DNA from: Clostridia bacterium
GTDB taxonomy: Bacteria; Bacillota; Clostridia; Saccharofermentanales; Saccharofermentanaceae
Reading direction: 5' to 3'
Assembly (NCBI GenBank): GCA_024403775.1
Contig: JAKSRE010000011.1
Span: forward strand, 17,738 to 81,737
DNA length: 64,000 nt
Below, piece after piece: positions 43,833 through 53,788 of this stretch. Positions within the stretch are counted from its first letter, which is position 1. Each line of letters starts with the position of its first letter. The notes below the pieces were generated by a model that saw only the letters and a list, made by a program, of their open reading frames with translations, was not told the DNA's origin and searched no databases. Both the position numbers and the translations under genes were made by a program.

Positions 43833-43860
43833 TTGCCAAAGAATAAAAAAACATTATAAT
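43833..43860 (+). promoter_or_regulatory. Probable promoter of manA
   Basis: TTGCCA (43833-43838), a 16-bp spacer and TATAAT (43855-43860), about 32 bases before the ATG at 43893. Confidence 0.65.
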
Positions 43861-43892
43861 TAGAATTAGTTACTTTTACTTATGAGGATGAT

Positions 43893-44861
43893 ATGGCAGT
43901 AGTTCGATTAAAGCCGTTTTGTACAGACTATATCTGGGGTGGAAATAAACTCAGAACGGATTTTGGAATTGAATATGATAAAGAACGTCTTGCAGAGGCG
44001 TGGGTTTTGTCTTGCCATAAGGATGGCCAGTCTGTAATTGATTCAGGCGAATATAAGGGCCTTACATTATCTGAATATATAAACGAACGTACCTATAAGG
44101 TTTTGGGTACAAACCGTGATCCAAGCGGATTTTTTCCAATTATTACCAAGTTAATTGATGCCAAGGAGAACCTCTCTATTCAGGTTCATCCTGATAATGA
44201 CTATGCTCTTAATGAAGAGGGCGAACTTGGTAAGACAGAGATGTGGTATATCGTAGATGCAGAGAAGGATGCCAAGATTTACTATGGTGTAAACAGAAGA
44301 ACTGACAGAGCTGAGATGGAGCAGATGATAAATGATGGTACATTTACTGAGCTTCTTAATGCAGTTCCAGCAAAGGCAGGCGACTGTTTCTTTATTCCTG
44401 CAGGTACAATTCATGCGATTTGTAAGGGAGTAATTGTTGCTGAGGTTCAGCAGAATTCAAATGTTACTTACCGCGTATTCGACTATAACAGAACTGATAG
44501 TAATGGTAACAAGCGTGAGCTTCATATAAGTAAAGCACTGGATGTTGCAAGATGTACACCTAATTATCTTCAGCATCATGCGGGCAACCATATGGTTAGA
44601 TGTAATTTCTTTACTGCTGATATCTTAAGAGGAAGCAATATAACTGATATGGTTACAGAGAAGTCATTTGTATCTCTTGTAGTTTTGTCTGGAGAGGGAA
44701 AACTTATTCACGAGGACAAAGACGGAGTTGAGACAGTGATGCAGGTAAGAAAGGGAGAGTCTTACTTCATTGACGCTGCCGAAAGTGATACTGTGGAGTC
44801 TTATAAACTTATTGGTGAGAACTTAAATGTTCTCAAAACACAAATTGGTAAGGTTGATTGA
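43893..44861 (+). CDS. manA: Mannose-6-phosphate isomerase (short, class I)
   Basis: 322 residues, the short Firmicutes form. It interconverts fructose-6-phosphate and mannose-6-phosphate, feeding mannose use or GDP-mannose synthesis. Zinc ligands lie in IQVHPDNDYA (Gln, His), EMWYIV (Glu) and FFIPAGTIHAI (His), and the conserved Arg is in TYRVFDYNR. TGAGGATG provides a ribosome site. Probably the first gene of a unit running through the CBS protein and gatCAB. Confidence 0.95.
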   Translation: MAVVRLKPFCTDYIWGGNKLRTDFGIEYDKERLAEAWVLSCHKDGQSVIDSGEYKGLTLSEYINERTYKVLGTNRDPSGFFPIITKLIDAKENLSIQVHPDNDYALNEEGELGKTEMWYIVDAEKDAKIYYGVNRRTDRAEMEQMINDGTFTELLNAVPAKAGDCFFIPAGTIHAICKGVIVAEVQQNSNVTYRVFDYNRTDSNGNKRELHISKALDVARCTPNYLQHHAGNHMVRCNFFTADILRGSNITDMVTEKSFVSLVVLSGEGKLIHEDKDGVETVMQVRKGESYFIDAAESDTVESYKLIGENLNVLKTQIGKVD

Positions 44862-44912
44862 TCAGGGAGTAGATCGGATAGAATTCTTACCAGAGATTAA
44901 GGGAAAAAGAAT

Positions 44913-45356
44913 ATGAATATAGCACTTTTTATGAAGCCTAAGCCACTGGTAGCTTATCTTTATGATGACTATACAGTGAGACAGGCAATAGAGAAGATGG
45001 CGCATCATGGATATGCGGCAATCCCAGTAATCGACAGAGAAGGACATTATGTAGGAACCGTTAGTGAGGGTTCTTTTCTCTGGTATATTATTAATGGCGA
45101 GAATGGTGAGATTAAGTCAGTAGATATCACAAATCTTGAGGACGTTTTCCTTAGAGATGTTCCATATGACAAGCGCAATACTTCAGTAAATATTTCTGCT
45201 TCAATTGAAGAAGTGTATGAGAAGGTATTAAACCAGAACTTTATTCCAGTTGTAGATGACCGTGATGTTTTTATCGGTCTTATTACAAGAAGTACGGTTA
45301 TTCAGTATCTTAAGAAACAGGCCTCTATTGGTAAGGCCCTTGACTCTGGATTCTAA
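44913..45356 (+). CDS. Two-CBS-domain protein
   Basis: 147 residues made of a tandem CBS pair (about 8-65 and 78-140), usually an adenine-nucleotide-sensing module; IPVIDREGHYVGTVSEGSFL and IPVVDDRDVFIGLITRSTVI mark the two halves. No fused catalytic domain. Its target is unknown. Four bases separate its stop from the gatC ATG. Confidence 0.9.
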   Translation: MNIALFMKPKPLVAYLYDDYTVRQAIEKMAHHGYAAIPVIDREGHYVGTVSEGSFLWYIINGENGEIKSVDITNLEDVFLRDVPYDKRNTSVNISASIEEVYEKVLNQNFIPVVDDRDVFIGLITRSTVIQYLKKQASIGKALDSGF

Positions 45357-45360
45357 TAAA

Positions 45361-45651
45361 ATGAACAAAGTAAATATCGACCAAAATCTGATTAGTGAGC
45401 TTGAAGCCTTAAGTAAAATAGAGCTTTCCGAAGAGGAACGCCAGAGTACTTTGCGGGATTTTGAGAAAATCTTAGACTATATGAATATCCTAAGTAGCTG
45501 TGATACATCATCTGATATGAAGAATGGCAGTGTATTAAATTCAGAGGAAGCTTCTAATTTAAGATCAGACGAAGTTAATAAGGATAAAGTCACTTCTCAG
45601 TATATCGATATGTTTACTAATAAAGATATTAGTGTTCCGGAGGTTATCTGA
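45361..45651 (+). CDS. gatC: Asp/Glu-tRNA amidotransferase subunit C
   Basis: 96 residues. The small subunit that holds GatA and GatB together in the enzyme converting Glu-tRNA-Gln (and often Asp-tRNA-Asn) to the amide forms. The LSKIELSEEERQ and FEKILDYMNIL helices are typical. The frame is open from 45256 but ATG 45361 gives the normal family length. No clear ribosome site, so translation probably depends on the CBS gene ending 4 bases earlier. Confidence 0.92.
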   Translation: MNKVNIDQNLISELEALSKIELSEEERQSTLRDFEKILDYMNILSSCDTSSDMKNGSVLNSEEASNLRSDEVNKDKVTSQYIDMFTNKDISVPEVI

Positions 45652-45652
45652 T

Positions 45653-47053
45653 ATGCCATCTGGAAAATCTTCTGTTGAATTGGCAGTAAAAATAAAGGAA
45701 GGCAAAACTTCCTGCGTTGAACTTACCAGACTTGCACTTAAAAGAATCGAAGAGACATCTGAATATAATGTTATAACTTCCATATCTGATACCGCACTTA
45801 AGGAAGCGGCGGTTATTGATGCCCAAATTAAGGAGGGAAGTCTTAAATCACCATTAGCAGGTATTCCAATTGTTGTTAAAGATAATATCTGTGTTAATGG
45901 ACTTGTTACATCAGCTGGTTCAAAAATGCTTAAAGACTTCGTATCTCCTTATGATGCGACGGTTATTAGTAACCTTAAAAATGAAGGCCTTCTTGTAATC
46001 GCTCATACTAATATGGATGAATTTGCTATGGGTTCATCTTCAGAGACTTCAATTTATGGTGAGGTACATAACCCTTTCGATTTTGAGAGAAGTGCAGGGG
46101 GCTCTTCTGGTGGAAGTGCTGCCTCTGTGGCATTAGGTATTACACCTATATCTCTTGGTTCTGATACAGGTGGGTCAATAAGGCAGCCTGCTTCATTTTG
46201 TGGAATTTATGGACTTAAGCCTACTTATGGAAGAGTATCAAGATACGGGCTTATAGCTTATTGTTCTTCAATGGATCAGATTGGTCCTATGGCAAAAGAC
46301 GCCAGAGACTTAAAGGAACTGTTTAGAATTATTTCTAATCCTGCTGATAAATCTTCTGTTTCTTCAGGATTAGAAAAAGATAAAAAAATTAAAGTTGGTG
46401 TTCTTGAAGGATTTGAGAAGACCGCAGCTTCATTTATAGATACTATGAGAGAAAAAATATCCGAAGTTAAAATAATTCAGATAGATTCTCTTAAATATGC
46501 AGTACCTTCATACTATATTATTGCCTGCGCAGAAGCTTCTTCCAATCTTGCAAGATATGATGGAATTAGATACGGCTATGTAAGTGAGAATAGTGAAGAT
46601 TCTGATTATATAAAAACATCAAGAACAGAAGGCTTTGGCACAGAAGTTAAACGAAGAATAATGCTTGGTAATTTTGTTTTATCACATGGCTTTTATGACG
46701 ATTACTATCTTAAAGCGTCGCAAGTTCGTTCTCTCATAAAAAAAGAGATAGAAAACCTTTTTAATGAGGTCGATGTAATCCTTATGCCTGTAACTTTAAA
46801 TGAAGCGCCAAAACTTGGTGAAGCACTTAAAGATACGCTTAAGACATATAAAGAAGATGTTTATACCTGCTTAGCTAATCTTACAGGTAATCCTTCTATA
46901 TCAATTCCTGTTGGTATGAATGAAGAACTTAATCTTCCAAAAGGAATCCAGCTTCTTGGCAGAACAAATGAAGATGAACTTCTTCTTGATCTGGCGGTAA
47001 AATACCAGGAAACTATATTCTTGGACAGGAGGAAAGAAACTAATGGCATTTGA
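45653..47053 (+). CDS. gatA: Asp/Glu-tRNA amidotransferase subunit A (glutaminase)
   Basis: 466 residues from ATG 45653 with GGAGG 8 bases upstream, one base after the gatC stop. An amidase-signature enzyme that frees ammonia from glutamine for GatB. The catalytic Lys76 lies in IVVKDNICV; the Ser-cisSer pair lies in AGGSSGGSAASVAL and SDTGGSIRQPASFCG. It overlaps gatB by 11 bp. Confidence 0.96.
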   Translation: MPSGKSSVELAVKIKEGKTSCVELTRLALKRIEETSEYNVITSISDTALKEAAVIDAQIKEGSLKSPLAGIPIVVKDNICVNGLVTSAGSKMLKDFVSPYDATVISNLKNEGLLVIAHTNMDEFAMGSSSETSIYGEVHNPFDFERSAGGSSGGSAASVALGITPISLGSDTGGSIRQPASFCGIYGLKPTYGRVSRYGLIAYCSSMDQIGPMAKDARDLKELFRIISNPADKSSVSSGLEKDKKIKVGVLEGFEKTAASFIDTMREKISEVKIIQIDSLKYAVPSYYIIACAEASSNLARYDGIRYGYVSENSEDSDYIKTSRTEGFGTEVKRRIMLGNFVLSHGFYDDYYLKASQVRSLIKKEIENLFNEVDVILMPVTLNEAPKLGEALKDTLKTYKEDVYTCLANLTGNPSISIPVGMNEELNLPKGIQLLGRTNEDELLLDLAVKYQETIFLDRRKETNGI

Positions 47054-48455
47054 GACTATTATCGGTCTTGAAGTTCATATTGAACTTCAAACTAAGACTA
47101 AGATTTTCTGTAACTGTCCTAATAGTTTTGGTAAGAAACCAAATTCTCTTACCTGCCCTGTTTGCATGGGCCTTCCTGGAACACTTCCTTCACTTAATAA
47201 AAGTGTAGTTGATTATGGTATAAGAACGGCACTTGCACTTAATAGTAAAGTAAGCGAAGTTACTATAATGGACCGCAAGAATTATTTTTATCCTGATCTT
47301 CCCAAGGCCTATCAGATATCTCAGCTTTACCATCCGCTGGGAACTGAAGGCGGGCTCGAGATATCTACCTCTAAAGGAAATAAAGTAATAAGAATTCATG
47401 AACTGCATATGGAAGAAGATGCGGGTAAACTTATTCACGATAAGGATACTGGAAGAACTCTTATTGACTACAACCGATGCGGCGTTCCACTTATTGAGAT
47501 AGTGACGGAACCAGACTTTAGAAGTGGAGAAGAGGTTGTAGCTTTCCTTGATTTACTTAGAAGAACTCTTATTTTTGCAGGCGTATCTGACTGTAAAATC
47601 GAAGAGGGCTCCATGCGAGTAGATGTAAATCTCTCAGTAAGAGAAGAAGGAATGCCACTTGGAATTAGAACTGAGACAAAAAATCTGTCTTCCTTTAAGG
47701 CAGTTGCAAATGCAATTGAGTATGAAAGTAAGCGTCAGACAGAGGTTATAAAATCTGGCGGACAGATTTCTATGGAGACAAGAAGATTCGATGAGAATAA
47801 GCTTGTTACTGTGGCAATGCGCCCCAAGGAAGAGTGCTATCAGTATAAGTATTTTCCTGAACCTGATATTCTGCCAATACATATATCAGAGGAATATGTG
47901 GAGAAAATAAGAAAAGAACTTCCTGAGCTTCCTTCTGATATAAAAAAGCGTCTTATTGAGGAGGATGAACTTCCGCCTTATGACAGCGATATACTTACAA
48001 CGGATCCTTATTTATATGATTTATATAATAGGACCTGCGCTATAACAAAAAATCCGAAGGAGTCTTCTAACTGGATTCTCACAGAATTTATGAAAATGGA
48101 TTCTCCTGATGGAAGAAGAAATTTCTCTAAGGATTCTCTTGGAATAATTATTAATATGGTGCTTTCTGGTAAAATTAACCGCCAGAGCGGTAAGGAAGTA
48201 TTATTGTTTATCTTCGAAAATGGTGGCTCTCCAGAACAGGTGGTTCAGGAAAAGGGACTTTCCATGATCTCAGATGAAGAGGTTATATCTTCCAAAATAA
48301 AGGAAGTTCTCGCTAATAATCCTAAGGCAGTTCAGGAATATAAAAGCGGCATAGGAAAGAGTTTTGGCTTTCTTATGGGGAACTCCATGCGTGCACTTGA
48401 TAACAAAGCAGACCCTTCATTGGTACGCACGATTCTGACAAAGTTACTAAAGTAA
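47043..48455 (+). CDS. gatB: Asp/Glu-tRNA amidotransferase subunit B
   Basis: 470 residues. It binds misacylated tRNA and transfers the ammonia supplied by GatA. The N-terminus GLEVHIELQTKTKIFCNCPN and the zinc-type CPVCMGLPGTLPSLN are diagnostic; a YqeY-like tail occupies the last 150 residues. Its start lies inside the end of gatA, with AGGAGG upstream, so the two are coupled. No strong terminator is seen after it. Confidence 0.97.
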   Translation: MAFETIIGLEVHIELQTKTKIFCNCPNSFGKKPNSLTCPVCMGLPGTLPSLNKSVVDYGIRTALALNSKVSEVTIMDRKNYFYPDLPKAYQISQLYHPLGTEGGLEISTSKGNKVIRIHELHMEEDAGKLIHDKDTGRTLIDYNRCGVPLIEIVTEPDFRSGEEVVAFLDLLRRTLIFAGVSDCKIEEGSMRVDVNLSVREEGMPLGIRTETKNLSSFKAVANAIEYESKRQTEVIKSGGQISMETRRFDENKLVTVAMRPKEECYQYKYFPEPDILPIHISEEYVEKIRKELPELPSDIKKRLIEEDELPPYDSDILTTDPYLYDLYNRTCAITKNPKESSNWILTEFMKMDSPDGRRNFSKDSLGIIINMVLSGKINRQSGKEVLLFIFENGGSPEQVVQEKGLSMISDEEVISSKIKEVLANNPKAVQEYKSGIGKSFGFLMGNSMRALDNKADPSLVRTILTKLLK

Positions 48456-48537
48456 TTTCATTGTAGAAATATGTGAAATGTGATATTTTATTACTTAAAA
48501 ATATATATGTTTTCGAAAGGATGAAAGAAAATTTAAA

Positions 48538-49890
48538 ATGCCTGAGGACGCGGGGACAACCCTAATACAGTTATTAGTTGTATTTATTCTTATTTTAGTT
48601 AATGCTTTTTTTGCCGGCACTGAGATGGCTGTTATAGCTTTAAACGATGCAAAAATTCGTAAAATGAGCGAAGATGGAGACAAAAAGGCAAAGCAAGTTC
48701 TCAAGTTTATTGATAATCCTGGTTCTTTTCTCTCAACAATTCAGGTTGGTGTAACCTTTGCAGGATTCTTATCATCTGCTTTCGCTGCTAACAGCTTTGC
48801 GCATAAGTTAGCACTTCTCATTGATCCAAACAGTAAACATGCATGGATAGCTACAGTTTCTACTGTACTTATTACTATTGTGCTTTCTTTCTTTTCACTT
48901 GTATTTGGTGAATTAGTTCCAAAACGTGTAGCTCAGAAATATCCTGAGAAATGGTCTTTTACTGCAGCAGGTGTAGTTGCTATGTTCAGTGGTTTTGCAA
49001 AGCCATTTGTAAACCTTCTTACTATCTCAACAAACAGTGTTTTGAAGCTCTTTAGAATTAACCCTGACGATACTGATCCGGAAGTTACTGAAGAAGAAAT
49101 CCGTATGATGGTTGATGTTGGTTCTGAATCTGGAATGATTGAGGACAGCGAGAAGGAAATGATTCAGAATATCTTCGAGTTTAACGACAAAGAAGTATCT
49201 GAGATTATGACTCATCGTAAAAAGATTATCTCACTTCCTGTGGATGCTGACTTTGAGCAGGTTATGAGAGTTGCCCGTAACGAGAAGTATACCCGTATTC
49301 CTATATATAAAGATACTATTGATGACGTTGTCGGAATTCTTCACATCAAAGATCTCCTTGGCATTGATGCCAAGGCATTCGATATGAACAAGGTAATGAG
49401 AGAACCATTATTTGTTCATGAGACACGTAAGATTTCCAAGCTTTTCGCTGAGATGAAGACCTGTGGTATGCAGATGGCTGTCATTATTGATGAATACGGC
49501 GGAACTATGGGTATCGCGACTATCGAGGATATGATTGAGGAGATTGTTGGTAATATCTCTGATGAATTCGATGATGAGGAGCAGGAATGCATCAAATTAA
49601 GTAACGGTGACCTTATTGTTGCTGGTGATATGACTTTAAGTGATCTCGAAGACGTAATAGGAATTGAGCTTACTGATGATGACTACGATACTATCGCAGG
49701 TCTTGTAATTCAGCTTTTGGACAGAGTTCCAGAAGAGAGGGAGAAGCCTTCAGTTAAATATAAGAACCTTGATATTAAGGTTTTAAGAGTTCAAGAGAGA
49801 TGGATTTCAAAGGTTATGATTCACATAAATCCTGTGGAAGAGCCTTCTGAAGACGAGGATGGAGAAGAAAAGAATGAAGAAAAATCTTAA
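48538..49890 (+). CDS. CNNM/CorC-family membrane protein (DUF21, CBS pair, CorC_HlyC)
   Basis: 450 residues. An N-terminal DUF21 transmembrane domain (about 1-190, with NAFFAGTEMAVIALNDAKI), a CBS pair (about 205-335) and a CorC_HlyC domain (about 350-435). These proteins are linked to magnesium or cobalt efflux; the hemolysin label is historical. The acidic tail is rich in Glu. An AAAGGATG site lies about 14 bases upstream, rather far. It overlaps the following HAD gene by 17 bp. Confidence 0.9.
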   Translation: MPEDAGTTLIQLLVVFILILVNAFFAGTEMAVIALNDAKIRKMSEDGDKKAKQVLKFIDNPGSFLSTIQVGVTFAGFLSSAFAANSFAHKLALLIDPNSKHAWIATVSTVLITIVLSFFSLVFGELVPKRVAQKYPEKWSFTAAGVVAMFSGFAKPFVNLLTISTNSVLKLFRINPDDTDPEVTEEEIRMMVDVGSESGMIEDSEKEMIQNIFEFNDKEVSEIMTHRKKIISLPVDADFEQVMRVARNEKYTRIPIYKDTIDDVVGILHIKDLLGIDAKAFDMNKVMREPLFVHETRKISKLFAEMKTCGMQMAVIIDEYGGTMGIATIEDMIEEIVGNISDEFDDEEQECIKLSNGDLIVAGDMTLSDLEDVIGIELTDDDYDTIAGLVIQLLDRVPEEREKPSVKYKNLDIKVLRVQERWISKVMIHINPVEEPSEDEDGEEKNEEKS

Positions 49891-50542
49891 GTATGATGCT
49901 GTTTTTTATGATTTTGACGGTACACTGGGAGATTCATTACCAGTGATACTTAAATCATTCAAGGGAGCATATACTGAGGTTTTTGGCGAGTGCACAAGAA
50001 CTGAAGAAGATTTTAAAAAGTTCATAGGACTTCCTCTCATAGAGACTTTCAGGGCGCATGACGAAGAGACACAGCAGAAACTTCTTAATGCCTACCTTAA
50101 GATTAATCACAAGATGCTAGATGAGAATAAAATTCCTCTTTTTCCAGGAGTGATTGAAGCTCTTAAAGAGATAAAGGCGAAAGGCGTAATTCAGGGAATT
50201 GTTACAAGCAAGAGAATCGAAGCTTTTGAAGTAACTGCAAAGCTCACAGGAATCTGGGATCTCTTTGATGTAATTATCTGTAATGGCGATACGAGATACC
50301 ATAAGCCTAATGCGGATCCTCTGATTGAAGCAGCCAAGAGAAGTAATATCACTGATTATAAAAGAATATTATATGTTGGAGATGCACTTGCAGATATCTG
50401 CTGTGCCAAAAATGCTGGTACTGATTTTGCTTTTGTTAACTGGTCTCAGATGCAAAAAGACGATATTCTGTTTATGAAGCCAGATTATTGTATTAATCAA
50501 TTAAAAGAGATTTCTTGCATTATTGACAACATCGAATTATAA
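49874..50542 (+). CDS. HAD-family phosphatase (phosphoglycolate phosphatase-like)
   Basis: 222 residues from ATG 49874 with GGAG 9 bases upstream, inside the end of the previous gene; ATG 49859 is possible. Motif I is FYDFDGTLGDS, motif II Thr lies in IVTSKR, motif III Lys in HKPNADP, and motif IV in YVGDALADICCAKNAG. The helical cap after motif I fits the PGP/beta-phosphoglucomutase subgroup. The natural substrate cannot be assigned. Confidence 0.88.
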   Translation: MKKNLKYDAVFYDFDGTLGDSLPVILKSFKGAYTEVFGECTRTEEDFKKFIGLPLIETFRAHDEETQQKLLNAYLKINHKMLDENKIPLFPGVIEALKEIKAKGVIQGIVTSKRIEAFEVTAKLTGIWDLFDVIICNGDTRYHKPNADPLIEAAKRSNITDYKRILYVGDALADICCAKNAGTDFAFVNWSQMQKDDILFMKPDYCINQLKEISCIIDNIEL

Positions 50543-50638
50543 TGTTTAGTGCTTTGTCATCTAAAAGCAGGTTTTTTGATGGCACAAATTTAAATATAAA
50601 TGTATTTAAAATATTTATGCAAAGGTGGGGTTCCTTTT

Positions 50639-52189
50639 ATGGCAGACTCAAAAAAGCTCAAAAAGGGTCTTAACACAAAAGCAAAGAACAACGTAATTAT
50701 TGGCGCTATTATCGCAGTTGTAATTGTTGCTGTTGTCGGATATATGATTTATATTTCCGGTTTTGCTACACGTGTTATGACAGGTATGAAGATTACTAAT
50801 GTTACACCAGAAGGTAAGACAGTTGTCGTTGATAACGTTTCTGTAGCTGAGTTAAATCTTCACTACTATCAGGTTTTGAACACATATTATTCACAGGGCG
50901 TTATCACTGGTGATACTGACTTGGATGCAGTTCTTGATGAGACTACAGGTAAGACATTGAAGCAGACATTGTATGATGAGGCTGCTGATGAGATTAAAAA
51001 TATTTATTACCTCCTTGAATGGGGTAAGGTAAATGTTCCTAACTATCAGGATCTCAAGGAAGTTGCTCAGCACTATATGGATGTATCTATCGATAACCTC
51101 AGAGATACATCAAAGAGCTATGGTTATCCAAGTGTAAATAACTATCTTCAGGCTATGTATGGTACAGGTGTATCTCTCCGTGTATATCGTAGCGTAATTG
51201 AGGAGCAGATTCTTGCAGAACTTCTTCAGAATTATGTTCAGCAGTTCCAGTTCAGTGCTGATAAGGCTGATCTCCAGAAGACGCATGATGAGAACCCTCT
51301 TACATATATGAGAGCAGACGTAAATGCTTATGCATTCAGTGCTGAGTCAACAACAGAAGAGGATGGAACAGTTGTATTTGATAATACATCAGCTCTTGAG
51401 AAGGCTAATAAGGTTGCAGAGCAGGCAACAGACCCACTCACATTTAACCTTGCAGTTATGGATCTTATTGATGATCCAGACACACTTGCTCAGTTTGAGA
51501 CAGCTGACGATCCTACTCTCCAGTCTGGTATCACAACAAGCTGGACATCTTCACTTGCTGGTGGAATTATGCAGGACTTCGTTTTCGAGACAGGTGAGAT
51601 TGGTACATGTCAGGTATTCGAGCTCGAGAGCGTTGTATGGGTTGTTCTTCTTAATGACAGATATGAGAATAATGAGGATACAGTAACATATCGTACACTC
51701 GTTCTCTATAACGACAAGAGAGCTGCTGATGGTTGTACTGAGGCTCAGATTGCAGCTGGTGCTGACAAGCTTGAGGTAAAGGCAAATGAGATTGTAGCTT
51801 CTATCACAGATGAGCAGTCATTTGCTGCAGCAGTTGGTCGTAGTTCAAGTAATATCAATGACGTTATCGATGGTGGTTTGTCAGATGGTATGACATATGA
51901 AGATTATTCAACATCAGACGGTTCTGAAATCCCTACAGCAACACTTCAGCTCAGAGACTGGCTCTTTGATGCTAACCGTCAGCCAGGTGATATGACTGTA
52001 ATCAGAAATGTAAGTAACACAACAGTTACTATTTACTATTTCGTAGATTCTGTTCCAGCTTGGATGTATATTGCTGAGCAGCAGGTTATTACAACAAGAA
52101 CAAATATCTGGAGCCAGGATCAGGAATTCCTTCCAAGCACAGCTGGCGTTCAGATTGCTTATGAGCTTGCTGAGAAGCTTACATACTAA
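50639..52189 (+). CDS. Membrane-anchored SurA/PrsA-like extracytoplasmic chaperone
   Basis: 516 residues from ATG 50639, with GGTGGGG upstream (the frame opens at 50600). A short basic N-terminus precedes one membrane helix (about 20-42); the rest faces outside. Residues about 60-230 form a helical SurA-N-like region, and the C-terminal part could hold a degenerate parvulin-like fold, but I cannot identify parvulin active-site residues. Likely helps exported proteins fold. Monocistronic, ending at a terminator. Confidence 0.65.
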   Translation: MADSKKLKKGLNTKAKNNVIIGAIIAVVIVAVVGYMIYISGFATRVMTGMKITNVTPEGKTVVVDNVSVAELNLHYYQVLNTYYSQGVITGDTDLDAVLDETTGKTLKQTLYDEAADEIKNIYYLLEWGKVNVPNYQDLKEVAQHYMDVSIDNLRDTSKSYGYPSVNNYLQAMYGTGVSLRVYRSVIEEQILAELLQNYVQQFQFSADKADLQKTHDENPLTYMRADVNAYAFSAESTTEEDGTVVFDNTSALEKANKVAEQATDPLTFNLAVMDLIDDPDTLAQFETADDPTLQSGITTSWTSSLAGGIMQDFVFETGEIGTCQVFELESVVWVVLLNDRYENNEDTVTYRTLVLYNDKRAADGCTEAQIAAGADKLEVKANEIVASITDEQSFAAAVGRSSSNINDVIDGGLSDGMTYEDYSTSDGSEIPTATLQLRDWLFDANRQPGDMTVIRNVSNTTVTIYYFVDSVPAWMYIAEQQVITTRTNIWSQDQEFLPSTAGVQIAYELAEKLTY

Positions 52190-52220
52190 GCAAGTTAATG
52201 ATGTAATTTAGATACATACA

Positions 52221-52256
52221 ATGAGTTGTCTCATTTGGGACAGCTCATTTTGTTTT
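52221..52256 (+). terminator. Rho-independent terminator
   Basis: ATGAGTTGTC (52221-52230) pairs with GACAGCTCAT (52239-52248) with one wobble pair, then TTTGTTTTG. Confidence 0.88.
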
Positions 52257-52328
52257 GTGAAAATCTTGTGTATATTTCTATGAATATATATAATCATTTT
52301 CGGAAACAAATAGTAAAGGAAAGACGAT

Positions 52329-53777
52329 ATGCAGTTTAATTCATATTTATTCATATTATTATTCTTGCCAATATCAGTTATTGCATACTTTCTGTGTAAT
52401 AAGATTAATAAGTTAGCTGGAAAAATTTTAATAATACTGGCAAGTGCTTTATTTTATATGTATGACGACTGGAAGGTAGGCATTATTCTTGGAATAAGTT
52501 TACTGATTAACTATGGTTTTGCTCAGTTAGTATCAAAGTCAAAACGATTTAATCGTTTGTATATGGCAATACCTGTAGTTATCAATATCGGGTTGCTTTT
52601 GTATTTTAAATACACGAATTTTGCGATTTCTAATATAAATGTTTGGTTTGAGAGAGATATTGCTTTAAGGGATATAATTCTTCCATTAGGAATTAGTTTT
52701 TTTACTTTCCAGCAGATTGCATATATTGTAGCAACTTTCAAGAAAGAACTGGAAAATACCTCTGTTGTTGACTATTTGGCGTATATCCTTTATTTCCCAA
52801 AAATATTAATGGGACCACTTGCTGATCCATCAGACTTTATTAAGCAGCTAAACGATTCTGATTCAAAGAAAGTTAACTGGGATAATATTGCAGCTGGAAT
52901 TCAGATTTTTTGTTTTGGTTTATTTAAAAAAGTTATGTTAGCTGATATTTTTGCCAAAGCAGTTATGTGGGGATTTGCTAATTTTGACGTTGCTACGTCC
53001 ATGGATTGGATTCTTGTGATGCTCTTTTATACTTTTGAAATCTATTTTGATTTTAGCGGTTATAGTGATATGGCTGTTGGTACATCACTTATGTTTAATA
53101 TTACATTGCCAATGAATTTTGATTCTCCTTATAAGGCTGTCTCTGTCAGAGATTTCTGGAAAAGATGGCATATGTCGCTTACGAAATTTTTTACTAAGTA
53201 TATATATATTCCGTTGGGTGGAAGTAAGAAGGGTAAGTTTTTTACATATTTGAATACTCTTATAGTTTTTACTATTAGTGGAATCTGGCATGGAGCTAAC
53301 TGGACATTTATCTTATGGGGCGTCCTTTATGGCTTATTAATGATTCTTGACAGAGTATTTGAGGAATATGAGAAAAAAGTATTTGAGCCAGCAAGATGGA
53401 TGGTTACTTTTAGTATCATTAATGTGTTATGGCTTTTATTCAGAAGCAACTCAATACAGGAATGGAAAAGTATACTTAAGACTATTTTGCAGTTTCAGAA
53501 TACAGTGGTAAGTAATGGGTTAATTGAAGTGTTTAAGTTGCCTGAGACCACACTTTTGGCAAATATATTTCATATAAATGGTATTGTAGATGGTTGTCGT
53601 GGTTTTTGGATGATTATATATATCATCAGTTCTTTAATTATTTGTCTGATTCCTGATAATAACTATAGAAAGATTCGAAGACTTACAGCTATTACGATGG
53701 TTCTTGCTTTCATTGCGTTTGTATGGGGCTTTATCTGTTTGAGCAGTGAATCTGTATTTGTATATTTCAATTTTTAA
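52329..53777 (+). CDS. MBOAT-family O-acyltransferase (AlgI/DltB/PatA-like)
   Basis: 482 residues with about 10-11 membrane segments. The MBOAT catalytic His lies in SGIWHGANWTFILWG and the preceding conserved Asn/Asp region in VRDFWKRWHMSLTKFF. Such proteins pass acyl groups from the cytoplasm to the outer face for polysaccharide or teichoic-acid acylation. Its partner is the SGNH-like gene 11 bp downstream. No D-alanine ligase (dltA) is nearby, so acetylation is more likely than D-alanylation. Confidence 0.93.
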   Translation: MQFNSYLFILLFLPISVIAYFLCNKINKLAGKILIILASALFYMYDDWKVGIILGISLLINYGFAQLVSKSKRFNRLYMAIPVVINIGLLLYFKYTNFAISNINVWFERDIALRDIILPLGISFFTFQQIAYIVATFKKELENTSVVDYLAYILYFPKILMGPLADPSDFIKQLNDSDSKKVNWDNIAAGIQIFCFGLFKKVMLADIFAKAVMWGFANFDVATSMDWILVMLFYTFEIYFDFSGYSDMAVGTSLMFNITLPMNFDSPYKAVSVRDFWKRWHMSLTKFFTKYIYIPLGGSKKGKFFTYLNTLIVFTISGIWHGANWTFILWGVLYGLLMILDRVFEEYEKKVFEPARWMVTFSIINVLWLLFRSNSIQEWKSILKTILQFQNTVVSNGLIEVFKLPETTLLANIFHINGIVDGCRGFWMIIYIISSLIICLIPDNNYRKIRRLTAITMVLAFIAFVWGFICLSSESVFVYFNF

Positions 53778-53788
53778 GGTGTAATTAT